Origin: Oxytricha trifallax
Taxonomy: Eukaryota > Ciliophora > Spirotrichea > Sporadotrichida > Oxytrichidae
Length of the DNA stretch: 64,000 nt
NCBI GenBank assembly: GCA_000711775.1
Contig: ARYC01000800.1
Span: forward strand, 1 to 64,000
Direction of reading: 5' to 3'
Shown here: positions 22,321 to 34,730 of the stretch, in pieces
Numbering within the stretch: position 1 is the first letter of the stretch
Layout of the letters: each line of letters starts with the position of its first letter
Program-made: the position numbers and the translations under genes
The notes under the pieces: generated by a model
What the model saw: the letters and a program-made list of their open reading frames with translations, nothing else
Told to the model about the DNA's origin: nothing
Databases searched by the model: none

Positions 22321-23636
22321 CATATTTTTTATAAAAATTTGGAATTTAAGATTTAGAGAGATAATGTATAAACTCAACTTGATAGAATATATTTTATTAT
22401 AATTTTGAGACAGTTTTTTTAATTAAATTCATTACTAATATTAAATTTTATCTTTTTAATTTATTACCTTTGAAATAAAATTTTCAAATGCTGTCAAAGT
22501 AATTTTTATCATATTTAATTTTTAGGAAATTTAAATTTAATTAATTTCTATAGTATTGAAATAAAGATTTATAATTTTAAATATTTAAAACATAAGCATG
22601 AAAATTGAGAGATGTAAAATTGAGTATATTATTCTTAATTTTAAATATGCATGTGAAAACTTCTCAAAATTATTAGTTAAATTAATTAAAAATTTATAAT
22701 GGAATATTAATCTAAAAATATTTTTTTATTAATAAAATTTTATATAATTAAAATGACCTATACATTTGGAATTAAATTTAGATTTAATTACATTAAATTG
22801 CTTACTCATATATAGACATATTTTTATGAGATTCTTATTTTTAGGATTAAATTTATCATATATGTATTTTTTAAGTTCATAATAGCAAAATACCATATAT
22901 TTCTATCAATATTTAAAAAATTATTAAGTTATATAGAGTTATGAATATCTTAATTGTGAAAAGCCAATAAAATGAAGAGTTCACAAATAAAATTCTAATA
23001 CCACTAGTTTAGTAGGTGAAAATAAAAGAATGGTAAGTTTTAAATCATTAAGCTTTAAAATATTATTCAAAAGTTGTGAAAATTATTTTCAATTATTATA
23101 ATTAATAGAGTAAGGAATATAATTTTATTGAAATCTATAAATCATTTTTATTTAAATAAATAATTTGATACATTGTAATTAAAGGTATAAGAAGTTAATA
23201 ATTGTGCAATATCAAACAATTCATTTATTATTTTTAAAATTCTAAAAATATTATTTTAATTTTTATATTTATGTGTTGAAATATTACAGAAATATATTTA
23301 TTGCTTTTTTAAATTAAAATTATACTTATTTTGAATGACATTTATAATAATAATTTAGGAACTTATATAGATTTCAGTACAAATTATTAATAATTTTAAA
23401 ACCTCAAGAATTTTTTCTAAAAACTTAAATATAAATATTTGTAGTTACAATTTTTTGTGTAATTTAGAGTAATAAGATGCTATATTTTTATATAATTATG
23501 TTTGATATTTTCTATTTATTAAATTATAGATAAAAATTACAATTTATCATAAAGTAATTATAAAATAACATTAAAATATATTCCATAAAATTTATATTAA
23601 TTCATCTGGTTCTTTAGTTGAATCTAAATAATTGCA

Positions 23637-23826
23637 AAACTTTATGATGAACTTATAAGCAATTAACTAAAAACTTAATGATGTTATTAAAAAAGTTAAT
23701 GACTAGTATTGTGATGATGAGGAATTAATGTCTTATTAAATATATGGAAAAGAATTAATGAGTTTTAAATATAGACAGTTAGTTGACAATGAAATATACA
23801 AATAATAAACAAGTCTTCTTTAAAAT
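23637..23826 (+). CDS. Gene A, MDS upstream of the TLDc domain
   Basis: An open frame without TGA reads NFMMNLQAINQKLNDVIKK, VNDQYCDDEELMSYQIYGKE, LMSFKYRQLVDNEIYKQQ: charged, helical, in phase with a linker between coiled coil and TLDc. Position and strand fit gene A. No close counterpart was aligned in B or C, so its boundaries are approximate. Confidence 0.5.
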
Positions 23827-23949
23827 CAAATATCATTAAAATTAATATATTCAATAATATTAATTTCATTTAAAATATTGCTTGATTATTATGTAAAATA
23901 TCATAAAGCTAATTAATGAACTTATTAAAAAATATTATTACATAATATC

Positions 23950-24098
23950 TGACTACTCTAGCAAGCAATTTAAGTTATTGTATAGAGGATCACGTGATAG
24001 TTTTACTGCATCAAAGTTTCATGAATTATGTGATAATAAAGGACCTATTGTGTGTTTCATACTTAGTGAACTCGGAGAAGTATTTGGTGGTTATACAT
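23950..24098 (+). CDS. Gene A, TLDc core MDS
   Basis: Reads SDYSSKQFKLLYRGSRDSF, TASKFHELCDNKGPIVCFIL, SELGEVFGGYT. This is the TLDc signature (LLYRGSRDGF..., FHxxCDxKGPT, SExGxVFGGYT). TLDc domains (TBC, LysM, Domain catalytic) occur in proteins tied to oxidative-stress response and V-ATPase regulation. In copies B and C an IES splits RGSTHG from FTAS, but here the segment is continuous. It ends at pointer TACAT (24094-24098); the next MDS begins at the second copy (24414-24418). Confidence 0.85.
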
Positions 24099-24413
24099 AT
24101 ATTTATTCAATTTTTATTGATTTAATAAATAAAAATGAATTCTATACATTTATTCATTTATTTTAATTACTTTTGATAAGTTTCTTTAAATTTTATTGCA
24201 ATTAATATAATTTTAAATTATATTAAAAAATTTTAGAGTAAATGGGAAAATTAAGTATATTTTATCCAAGTATTAAGGCCATTATTTGTTTGATTCATTC
24301 ATTTATTAACAGAAATTACTAATTTATAAATAATTCTTCTCTCTCATATCTTTTTATTGCCAAAGTAAATTTAATCTTTCTTTTGCACTTATTTTTAATT
24401 TAATTTTCACATT

Positions 24414-24744
24414 TACATCTCTTTCTTGGGCATCTACTCATTAATAATATACTGACTCTTCTGCATTTCTGTTTAGTTTGAGTAAGAAGTCCATCCATAA
24501 ACAATATTAAAACGAAAATATGGCACTTATACATTCGAAGGGGCATATGCTTATATTTGGAGGTGGCAATGATATTCGAAATTGCTTGACAACTGTGATA
24601 AGAATACAAGCAGTCACTGCCGTTTTAGGATATACTTATGAACCACCTAATGGATATGAGTAATATTCAGATAAAGCGAGAGCATACCTTGGAGGATAAA
24701 ATTAATTCAAGGTATTAGAGATTGAAGTTTATTCACTAATTTGA
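24414..24744 (+). CDS. Gene A, C-terminal TLDc MDS
   Basis: Joined at TACAT it gives GGYTSLSWASTHQQY, then SAFLFSLSKKSIHKQYQNEN, LGYTYEPPNGYEQYSDKARA and QNQFKVLEIEVYSLI, stop TGA 24742-24744. It contains the second half of the TLDc domain, with the conserved FVFSL, F/LGGGNDI and EVY motifs. The block between GGGNDI and LGYTYEP differs from B, in one continuous frame. Confidence 0.85.
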
Positions 24745-25030
24745 TTTAATCCCAATTATATTCATTACAAACAATTATCAATACTTATTAAGTTATAATT
24801 TTATTGTTTATTATTAGGTAACAGAATAATTTAAGTTTTGACTGATAATTTTAATGACTAAGCTGATTTTGAGAATAAAAGCTTTGAAAATTATATGATT
24901 AAATAAAAACTATGTTTAGAAAAATCATTATAATGTTGATTTCATAAATTATTATAAAATATATTTTATTGCACTATAACTAAATTTAATAAATTGAACA
25001 ATCGATTAGAGTTTTTGATATTACTAATAT

Positions 25031-25393
25031 TATGAATGATTTTCGAAATAAAATTAAATATCAAATAATCCAAATAGTGCTAGTAAAATTGAATTAAATC
25101 GGATGATTATAAACTATTAGAGAAATATTTAGCTGGACTTTATTAATGAGAGTACTATTTGATCACATCCCTGAAGTGTGTCTATTTGAAGGAAAATTCC
25201 AATGAATTTTAACAATTTAATTATAGTCGAGTTAAAACGCTTCAGGGATGTGATAAAATAGTAGTGTTAATAATAAAGTTCAGATAAATATATTTCTAAT
25301 CAGTTAATAATCATCCGATTTGATTCCTTTTATCTACAATTATTTTGATTTATTTTATAATTAATTTTATTTCAAAATCCCTAATCATTCATA
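25031..25393. mobile_element. Palindromic MITE downstream of gene A
   Basis: Ends TATGAATGATT and inverse AATCATTCATA. Inner arms AGCTGGACTTTATTAATG and the complement near 25265-25285. It sits about 290 bp after the gene A stop. Copy B has a related element at the same relative position (35011-35414). Confidence 0.8.
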
Positions 25394-25432
25394 TCTTAAT
25401 TATAATTTAAAAATAAATAATACACATAGAGA

Positions 25433-25570
25433 GGGAGATAATACCACATTTTTATATTAGTTTATCCATTTTATTTAATAGATTAGCCCTTCTGTATTGA
25501 TAATATACTTTGTCTTCCACTTCTGCAACTTCGTGTTTCTTTTTCTTTTCAACTTTATTTTCTCTACTTA
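25433..25570 (-). CDS. Gene F copy 1, candidate minus-strand MDS
   Basis: Minus-strand frame VEKKKKHEVAEVEDKVYYQY followed by RRANLLNKMDKLIQKCG. The homologous DNA after gene B (about 35440-35570) keeps the first residues as VEKKRKQQKLQKK in the same frame, and further coding lies upstream of it there. A lysine-rich fragment of unknown function, opposite to the A/B/C genes. Evidence is conservation between two tandem units only. Confidence 0.45.
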
Positions 25571-25595
25571 TTTATTTTATATTTTTGTTTAAATA

Positions 25596-25768
25596 AATTT
25601 ATCATTTCACAAATATACTTACTAATTTCTTGATTAGCTGTTATTATAATTGAAAATAGATACATTTAGAAAAAAATTCATGTTATTCTTACATTAAAAT
25701 GAAGTTATCCATGAAAATATAACAGCTAATCATGAAATTAGTAAGAATATTTGAGAAATTATAAATTT
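25596..25768. repeat. Imperfect 50-bp inverted repeat
   Basis: AAATTTATCATTTCAC...TTGATTAGCTGTTAT pairs with ATAACAGCTAATCATGAAAT...GAGAAATTATAAATTT across a spacer of about 70 bp. No gene inside. It lies between candidate gene F coding and an AT-rich IES. Confidence 0.7.
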
Positions 25769-26903
25769 AATAAAAAATTATAAAAATAAATTATGTATTT
25801 TGTGATGTTCATGTGAAAAATAATTTTATGATCAATGTAGCTAAGGATTCATTGGAAAAGTCATTAGTGATTTATTTAAAGAGATTTTGCCATTTTGATG
25901 TTTCAATGACTTTTAGAGCATATAAAAAATATTAAAAAAATTGTAGCGGCCACCCCAGGTGGCCATTTCCCCTAATTTCTTATAAACTTAAAATTAATTT
26001 ATTATTATATAAAAAAATTGCTTGACATTTAAAAATATTATCCTTAGATTTTACATAATGATATTTATTTTTAATTTTAGTAAGAGTTGTATTGTTTAAA
26101 ATAAGATAAGTTACATTATATAAATGGAAACTTAAATCTTATAATTTTAATAATTAATTAACCAGTAATAGTATACTATCTGTTAATATTATCATCAATT
26201 AAATGATTATATTTTAAAACAATTTTACAGCTCTTAATATTAAATTAAAAATATTTAAAAAGAGTTTTAGTTTAAAATATATAATGTATTGATAAATTAA
26301 TAGCAAAGAGTAAATTTTATAACATACTTATACTATAAATTTCAATTCATTGTAAATATATTCAATATTAACATTTCCTAATAGAGTACATGATTATTTT
26401 TGAATGAGAAAAATGAAAATATATTGTAAATTTAAACATATTATAATTTCAATTCGTTAAATTAATATCTATTCTTCTTATTTTTATCGGATTTTTTTAG
26501 TAAAGATTCTTTTTAAAACTATATAATTAAAAATGGAATTCTATGATAAGTTTAAATTTCAAATTACTTAACCATTTATGAAGTTAAAGATGCCCTAAAC
26601 TGAGTGGAAATGTAAATTTTTTGAAAGAAATATGACCGAGCTTACTTTTAAAGGATTTTAAAACTAAAGAAAATTTTTTATATTATAAGATTTATTGATA
26701 ATTTATAATTTACAATTGTATAAATTTTAATCTATTATGAAGTTACATAAATATATATAAATAGTTTCTAATATAAATTGAAATACATAACAGTTGACTT
26801 GTTAAATAAAAACTCGTAGATAAGAGTCTGGCAAATTTGTTAATTAATATTGATAAGTTTATATAATATACTAAAATCATTTTCCATAATCTAATTATCT
26901 AAG

Positions 26904-27013
26904 ATGGCAAAGAAATGCAATATATGCAAATAAAACTTCAATTTATTCTATTTATTCAATTTGACTATATTCAATTTGACTAACAAAATGCCAATTGTTA
27001 TCAACCAGTGTTC
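26904..27013 (+). CDS. Gene B, N-terminal RING MDS with a tiny IES
   Basis: ATG 26904: MAKKCNICKQNFN. The word TTCAATTT occurs three times (26937, 26955, 26970). Removing from the first to the third gives KQNFNLTNKMPIVINQC, which aligns with copy C (KQNYNLTNKKPIVINQC) and copy A. This supplies the first Cys pair of the RING finger. The second half of the RING (FCTHCLEC...CPGC in copy C) was not found anywhere in the copy B interval on either strand, so B may lack it or have it elsewhere. Confidence 0.75.
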
Positions 27014-28034
27014 AATTTTAATTCAAATTATTAAAAGTAAATTATTAATATTATTATGAGATTCTGATAATCTATTATTTTAGAAATATAAATTAAAATA
27101 AAAAGGAAAATTAAAACTATTTTTATTATAAGTTCCCTTCTCTCTTAGATATAATATATTATACATATAATTTTCACTCTAATTGTAGTTTTAAAATTAA
27201 AATATACACTAATTTAATAATCATTTTTGTAGGTCTTACAATTAATAATTAACATTTTCTTGATTTAATTAACCATTTAAACGAATATATTAACATAGCA
27301 TAGCAAACATAATAAGATAAGTTTTGTGAATTTGATAAATTAAATAAAATAAAAGAAGCAAACTAATTTATAAATACATATAGATGTTAAATATCGATTA
27401 AATCTCATATTTTAATGATAAATATTATTAAATTAAAATGTTATAAGTGAAATTCTATATTTGAGATTTGAAGTTATAATTTTTCATTGATAATTATAAA
27501 TTATTAACCAGTTTTGATTTAAAATATCTTTTATTTAGTCAAAATAGCATAAAAATCGTCAATAAAGAAATCCTTAAATACAAAGAAATATATAATATAC
27601 TAACTTTAAACGTTTTTTACATTTTATGCTAGAAATATTTGTAATTTATGAAAGAATTTTATTTTATTATGAATTTATTAATTTATACATATTTATTTTT
27701 GCAACTTAAGCCAATTAAATATATTAGAATTTTTAATTTATATCTTTAAGTACATTAATTAATTATAGAAAACTGAAATGAAGTTTACTTTTGATTAAAA
27801 TTAAGTTTAATTTATTCCTATTTACAAATATGAGTAATTTTAAATTAAATTTCAATAATAAGTATTATATCTTAAAAAATAAACAATTTTAATGTATAAT
27901 TCAAACTATTTGCTTAAAATATAAAACTATGAATAAATCTCATTTAATTTTGATAAAAAAGTAATTACATTTTAAATAAAAAATAAAAATAGAAATTTTA
28001 AGATTTAAATATATATATTTTAATTATATAAAAA

Positions 28035-28079
28035 ATGGGCTCATGTAGTAAAAATAAAATATTTATCACTTGAGCCCAT
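28035..28079. repeat. Short hairpin ATGGGCTCA / TGAGCCCAT
   Basis: A perfect 9-bp inverted repeat with a 27-bp AT-rich loop, in the long gap between the RING and B-box MDSs of copy B. No poly-T tail or partner gene suggests a terminator. Confidence 0.6.
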
Positions 28080-28212
28080 ATTTAATATAATAATATAAAA
28101 ATCAAATGAATTTCTAAAAAATAATTATAATTATGTTTGGCGAATGATTTATTTATAATTTCTATGTATTTTAAGAATATAAATATTTCAGATTTTTATC
28201 TTATTTTGACTG

Positions 28213-28843
28213 ATTATTGTTAAAATAGATAAAAATAGGAAATTATTCAAATTCATTAAATATCCAAATTAATAATTAATTATAACTGTTGAATAAGGAG
28301 TGCGTGTAATACTAATCAGTTCTATTTAAAATTAATTAATATATATATTAGTGGTCTAGTGGTCTGGCAGGGTCTTAAGTGTGGTCAGGTGGTCAGGTGG
28401 TCTGGCCGAGTATATGACTCAGTTCTTACTAATGAAAATTTTTCAATGTCTCTTGTAACAATATCAAGATTTTCAAGGATGTTTATTCTGAATCAGCAGA
28501 AGTTAATATCTGGATGATAAGTATCAGTAGCAGCGGAGTCAGTCTTAAATTCATCGGTGACAGTCACGTTGATGCAGTATTTATTGATCACCATTTACTT
28601 CGTCTAAAATAAATGCATCTTTAGCTTCAATACGGTGGACCACAAAAACCCCGGCCAGACCACCTGACCACACTTAAGACCCTGCCAGACCACTAGACCA
28701 CTAATATATTTTAATTAATTTTAAAACTAAAACTGATTAGTATTACACGCACTCCTAATTCATTACAGTTATAATTAATTATTAATTTGGATATTTAATG
28801 AAAATTTAAATAATTTCCTATTTTTATCTATTTTAACAATAAT
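28213..28843. mobile_element. Foldback FB-B with coding-like loop, within gene B
   Basis: Inverted arms of about 200 bp with tips ATTATTGTTAAAATAGATAA and GGAAATTATT inside. Near the loop they carry AGTGGTCTGGCAGGGTCTTAAG-like sequence, a word shared with FB-A. The loop (28415-28640) is GC-richer and coding-like on the minus strand. It lies between the RING and B-box MDSs of gene B. Confidence 0.85.
28415..28640 (-). pseudogene. Coding-like cargo in the FB-B loop
   Basis: Minus-strand translation shows protein-like pieces in different frames: IEAKDAFILDEVNGDQ, then INVTVTDEFKTDSAATDTYH, then INILENLDIVTRDIEKFSLV, the last two separated by an in-frame TGA. Either a decayed gene fragment or an MDS with one or two unresolved micro-IESs. 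No family recognised; not similar to the FB-A cargo. Confidence 0.45.
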
Positions 28844-29279
28844 ATAAGTACTGATTTCTAAAAACGATTTACTATAATAATATTATATCTTTATTATAAC
28901 GAAAATTATTATTAATTTATTAGTATTCCTGCTTAGTAAGGGTCATTTTAGATTGACTGATATTAATCAATGATGTCAACTTGATATAATAAAAAAAAGA
29001 AAAAACTAAACTTTTTAAAAAATTAATTTATTTAAACTCAATTATTATTAAAGAAAAAAATTAGAAATTGGAAAATTATTTAGTTAAGTATAAAACCCCA
29101 AGAGTAAAAATTTAAAGAAATTTGGGTAAATAAAATGTGAGAGTAATTAACCTTAATACTGATATAAATTTATTACTATATTCATTAATAAATTAGACTT
29201 AAGATTAAATTATCAAATTATTTTTCAGTTTTTGTTCTATATATTAATATATCAAAACTCTGTTTAATTATCATTATTT

Positions 29280-29560
29280 GGGGTTCTTCTTCATTTGCTA
29301 CATTTAAAAGTCAATTTTATTTTTCCATCAAAATTCTGATTTCTTTTACCTAGAATATGAATTATCTTTAATACTCTGAGTCTTTCTTTTAAATTTAAAA
29401 GGAATCATCATAAAAATTTTCATTTAATTTCTGAGTCATTCAACTGGAAGATTAACAGAATCTGCTTTTTTCATTAATTTAGTTTAGAGAGATATTTCAA
29501 ATTATTCAAACATATTTAAATGAAGGATATTAAAGTAAAACAGTAATATTTTTCCCTACA
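29280..29560. other. Possible coding DNA upstream of the gene B B-box MDS
   Basis: Slightly GC-richer than its surroundings. A plus-strand frame reads NHHKNFHLISESFNWKINRI and continues without TGA for about 70 codons. Reverse frames are also partly open, so strand and reality are uncertain. Confidence 0.25.
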
Positions 29561-29775
29561 ATTGATAGTTATAAGTACAAAATTTTATAAATTTATCAAG
29601 GGTTCAATTCCTTACAAACCCCAATTTTTTTAACTAGATTAATTAAAGTAATTAGTTTTAGAGTAATATTAATTTTACAGAAGTTTATTAGTTTTTTATA
29701 AATCACTCTATACAAATGATTTTACTCTTTTATTTTAATATAAATTATAAAATTATTTAATATATTTTACCATAA

Positions 29776-29985
29776 GAGCTGAATGAAAACTTACAAATAA
29801 TGAAAGAATTGAAATCGTTTGATTAACTAACAGTGGTCTGTGATGAGCATTTATCTAAAACTATCACATTTTACTGCCTGAATTGTAATTTTCCAGTATG
29901 TTCAGACTGCTAGTTCACCACTCATAAGGATCATTTACTAACAGAGCTCAATCAATCGAAGTTCAAAGTCTACACAACCAATTCT
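29776..29985 (+). CDS. Gene B, B-box MDS
   Basis: Reads ELNENLQIMKELKSFDQLTV, then VCDEHLSKTITFYCLNCNFP, VCSDCQFTTHKDHLLTELNQ, SKFKVYTTNS. This is a complete B-box: CxxH, CxxC, CxxC and HxxH, in one frame. It aligns closely with copy C, which has one T fewer in the TTTT(T) run before YCLNC. Its end lies where B and C diverge after TACACAACCAATTCT. Confidence 0.88.
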
Positions 29986-30299
29986 ATAAATTATATTATC
30001 ATTAATTTTTTATTATAATTATTTATATATTACTTAAAATAGTACTGTACTATAAGGGAATTGATATATTATTTATAAAGTAGATAATAACTATCTCTAC
30101 TTAATAAATTAAAGTTAATTTTATGATGTTTTTTTTATTATTTTGTTATTTCACTAATTGTTGCATATCATTTATTTTTATATGAAAATTAATATATAGT
30201 TTATTATAAAGAGTGTATTTGATGAATTTCATGTAATAACCATATTTAAAGATATGAAATTTAAAAAAGCATTAATTTTTTTATTTAGTAATATAAGTG

Positions 30300-31165
30300 A
30301 ATGTAAAGTCAATTTTTGATGAATACTCAGTACAAAACATGATTTAAATAGTATTATCATTAAATGCAATTTCAATTAGATAACCAAGCGACCAATGAAA
30401 TATAACAAAAAGCTTCTCAATTCTAATCAATGGTCTCTAAGGTATCTAGAATTAAAAAAAAATAATTTAAATTTATTAATGCTTGGACATCTTGCAGATG
30501 GCGAAGAAACAAGCGAAATTATTATTTATTTATATATTTCTTTTAAATTGACTTACCTACTTGTTTAGGAGAAGCTCAAAATGATCCTTAAAACATGAAG
30601 AAAAATGAAAATATGCTATATCAAATTAAACAAATAATTTATATTTATATAATTATTTAAGGTAATAATCAGTGTGAAATCAGCTTATAGGATATAAAAC
30701 ATTTGATAAATGAATCATAATCTCTCCTAAGAGAAGAGTTTAAACAAGCTCTAGATGGTTATGAGAGTTCCTTAACTATTAAGGAAATAATTTAAACTGA
30801 CTAAATGGACTTGATAATAAACAATGTCTAGTCAAATTTTGATTAATAAATCCAACAGTTAAACCTAAATATTTTTTATTTTAGTTCAAGCAAGACATTA
30901 ACACAGGCTTATCTAATATTTAATATTAATTAATTTATTGCTTAGAAATAAGACCTAATAAATTTGTAGCAGAAGGAAATTTGGAATAAAAGCTTAAATC
31001 TATTGATTAAAACTACATATAACTTAAGTAGCAATTAAATGAAATTAATGGGGTCATTCTGATTGAATGTAAGCGCTTGAATGATTAAATTGCTGAAATT
31101 AATGCAAAAACTGATTCTATCAAGTAATTCACCAAAGATTAAATTAATCTATTTGCTAATCAGGT
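30300..31165 (+). CDS. Gene B, coiled-coil MDSs
   Basis: Successive coding pieces that align with copy C: VKSIFDEYSVQNM (about 30306), QATNEIQQKASQFQSMVSKV (30386-30450), MLGHLADGEETSEI (30481), LGEAQNDPQNM (30570), NESQSLLREEFKQALDGYE (30712-30790), and LEQKLKSIDQNYIQLKQQLN with IECKRLNDQIAEINAKTDSI (about 30985-31165). Heptad-like Leu/Ile spacing and many Gln (mostly TAA/TAG codons) indicate a long coiled coil, as expected between B-box and C-terminal domain in TRIM-like proteins. Not every pointer was assigned. Confidence 0.72.
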
Positions 31166-32279
31166 ATTGGAATTCTTATTTAACTATTTATTTATTTAAT
31201 TAACTTAATTATAAAAACATAAATTTATTAAATATTGGAAATCAATTTTAAATATTATACCCTTAACAATCACATTTGAATTATTTATAATGCTTATTAA
31301 TTAATATCGTGTAAATCTATTGTTTTTTATATTTAAAAAAGAATACTTAAAAAGAATATTACTTTTCCATAATTAATATCATTTGAAAACAAAAGTAATG
31401 CTTTAGATGCAAATAAAATAACTAAAAAAAATAAAAATAATCTATTTTGCATTTTAAATAATCATTTTCCAAATAGTTTTATATTTTTTTAAAGAAAGGA
31501 GTTAATTAAATTTAAAAGATTTAAATTGATATGACGTCTTATGACTAAATAATGGATTAATTTAAATAAACAACTTGTAAAAATTTCAATTATATCTTTA
31601 ATTAAGCAATTTTAAATTTTTATTGATAAAAAAATGGATATTGACCAAAAATTATGTTTACTAACACTGTTACATTATTTTGCAGAAATTAATTCTTAAA
31701 CAATAATTAGATTTAATTTCAATATATTTTTTAATAAATCGGTATGTCTTAAAAAATATAGTTCTAAATTTAATTGATTTTTTAATTATTTTTAAACACA
31801 ACTATAAAAGTGAATAGAATTTCATAAAAAGTAAGTACAATTAAGATGATTCAACTTCAAATTATGATTAATAGTACATTTATAACTTAATTGTTAATCT
31901 TCAACTAATCCTTAAAAAGAGTATCAAAATAATTAGGATAATTAAATGCAGTAAACACTCTTTTATATAATTCAAGAGTAAAAATTTCTCAATCTTAAAA
32001 GAAGATGCAAATAATTTAATTTTTAATAAGATTTAATCATTGAAATCTTTTCCTACAAATATTCTTAGTTTATTCATATTTAAATCAATCATAACATTTC
32101 AGAATTATAAAAAATTGATTTATTTTTTTAATTTTAATTAAATATATTACTCAAGAATATTATATTGTAATTCTAGCAGCAGATATAATAGCAAGAAGAA
32201 AACCCTAATATTGTTGAAATAATTATATATAATTAATTTTATATTTAAAATAAATATATTGTTAATGCTGTTGACTAAA

Positions 32280-32812
32280 TGAAGCAAGACTTTAGGATTT
32301 TGGTTGATAAGGAAATAAATAAATCTAATTATAGTTTCCTTGGACCCTAACTCATTTTAGTTTAAATATTAAATTTATCATAAAGGGTGGCATTGATAAG
32401 AAATTTTGGAGAAATAAAATGTATATATTTTATCTAAATTAATTATAATACTTGTAGTTTAAATCATGAATTATTATAGTTAAATTGTAATTTATGGTTA
32501 TCTGTTATAAAATTATAAAACTAACTTTAATTTGAATATTTAACACCTCAAGAAATTTAATCTATTATTCAGAGGATCTACTCATGGATTAATTAATTTT
32601 TATATTTTCTATCTAGTAATTAAATTTTGTTCTTTAAAGTTATAATTATTATTTGAAATAAATGATGAAATAAAATTAAATAATTTAATTGATTCTTTTT
32701 TATTTTAATTTGATTTACTGCTTCTTAATTCCATGAATTATGTGATAATAAGGGATCAACCATAACCTTCGTCCTAAATGAATTTGGATAGGTCTTTGGA
32801 GGATATGCATCT
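32280..32812 (+). CDS. Gene B, N-terminal half of TLDc (three MDSs)
   Basis: Begins MKQDFRILVDKEINKSNYSF. A 152-bp IES with pointer AAGAAATTT (32398/32550) and a 125-bp IES with pointer GATT (32587/32712) separate GGIDKKF, NLLFRGSTHG and FTASxFHELCDNKG. Removing both gives KKFNLLFRGSTHGFTAS, matching copies A and C. There is a one-T deletion relative to copy C near 32354 (CTCATTTTAG against CTCATTTTTAG), which shifts the frame of the first piece. The segment ends at pointer ATCT (32809-32812). Confidence 0.75.
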
Positions 32813-34405
32813 AAAAAATATTATATAATTAAAATGCTGTTAAATTAATATTTATTTAAAAATTTAAACTTTGATTATAAATATTAGAGTCATTATTTAC
32901 TTACCATAATTATAATTGTTTAAATAGTTTATTAAATAGTAATATTTTCAACTTAAATATTCCACTTATTTATTATATTTTAAATGAATAATTTGATTAT
33001 GCATCTTTTATTCTAAATAATTATGATATAATTAGTAATTGTAATTAGAATTTTCATTTTACTGCTTCTTTAAAAGGAAATTTCTCTTTATAAACTACAT
33101 GATCAAGGCGTTATATAATTTCAAAGCTAAAATGGTCAAATTATAAGTAACAATAGAATTTAGGGTAAATTTTAAATTAATTTTCTTCACGTAAAGAATT
33201 TATTAAAGGATACATCGAGATATGTTGAGTATTAATAAATTTGGAATATGCAAAGTTTAGAGTATTACTCATTAATCAACATGCATTAATCCTATACATA
33301 GCATTAGTAGTTCATCATTTAAATTATCAAACACTTAAGTTGAATGTAAGTTGAATTATCTGTAAATATTTTGATTATTTACTTTTATTAACTTTTCTAT
33401 GCTACTAATTTGGAAGTTTAGTTGACATTTATTTAAATTGAATGTTTTTAGCTTTAAAATTTGAAATTAAATACTCCTTGAATAATCTTGTGAATATTAT
33501 TTATAAATTTCGAAAAAAATTACCAATAATTCTACAATTTAACAATAATTAATTAAAAGTGTCTTAAATGAATATAACTTAAAACATTAAAAGAATATTA
33601 AATTAATATTATTAATGACTATTAAGATTCTTGCAAAATAATGAATTCAATTTTGTTATTTAATTAGATTTTCTTAAAACAATTGCTTGCTTAATTGCTC
33701 ACAATAACTACTTCTATTAAAATATTTCCAAATTAAATTACTTGTTTGATAATGCGTATGATAAACTATAGTTTATTTGAGATTTTAGCAACTATAACCG
33801 CTTTGATTATTTTTTATAAATTATTTCCAAAGTACTTTTAACGTGATTATTACTTGAAAAAATCAATGATTTAAAAGATTTCTCAATAGATAGTAACTTT
33901 TTATTATGTTATGAAATTTAAATAAGTGACTAGTGAGCGATTTATTGTTACTAATTTAAGTTATATTGAACAAGCAATGGATTAAATAATTATTGCGTAA
34001 TTAGCATAATAATTTTATAAATTAGGACATTTTATCAAAATAATTAGGCCTTGTTGTACCCACTGATATTCTTTTGCTCATATCATAAATAGCAAATGTT
34101 AGAGTCATTTAATTTGTAATTTAAACTGCTTTTAAATATTTTTATTGAATATAATTCTTAGATATCAAAAATAAATCAATAAGTCTCAATATTCTCGCAC
34201 TATATATCAAATTTCATTTTTAGATTATTGATAAATTTAATTATTTTATTTTTTTCACAAAAGAGTTTTGTAAATGTGTTTTTTTTCTTCATTTACCGAT
34301 ATTTTAATTATAATTAAAGATATGATTTTAGTTAAAAAAATTGTTTTTTAGTTTAACTATCATTTCAAATACTTTATTTTTTAAATGGTATATTTTATAA
34401 ATTAA
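32813..34405. other. 1.6-kb IES in gene B with possible foreign MDSs
   Basis: Bounded by ATCT (32809 and 34406). Mostly AT-rich, but two stretches look coding: about 33070-33170 (EISLYKLHDQGVIQFQSQNG, plus strand) and about 33607-33790 (LRFLQNNEFNFVIQLDFLKT... to a TGA). They do not resemble the TLDc gene. They could be MDSs of another gene interleaved here, or chance open frames. Confidence 0.4.
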
Positions 34406-34730
34406 ATCTCTTTCATGGACATCTACTCATTAATATTGTAGTGACCCATCTGCATTTGTCTTTAGTTTGAGTAAAAGATCTATCCATTAATAATATTAAA
34501 AACAGGAATATGCAGTTGGACATTTTAAGAATTACATGTGTTTATTTGGTGGTGGTAATGATATTCATATTGTTGATTAATGTGTTCAAAATAGTGAGAG
34601 TTTTAGTAATTTAGGATATATTTATGAACCACCTAAGGGATATAAGTTTCAATCAAATGAAGCAAGATCATATTTTGGTGCATAGAAGCAATTCAAAGTA
34701 TTAGAGATTGAAGTATATTCACTAATATGA
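34406..34730 (+). CDS. Gene B, C-terminal TLDc MDS
   Basis: Joined at ATCT it gives GGYASLSWTSTHQQY, SAFVFSLSKRSIHQQYQKQE, YAVGHFKNYMCLFGGGNDIH, LGYIYEPPKGYKFQSNEARS and QKQFKVLEIEVYSLI, stop TGA 34728-34730. A complete second half of the TLDc domain in a single frame; it served as the reference for reading copies A and C. Confidence 0.88.
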
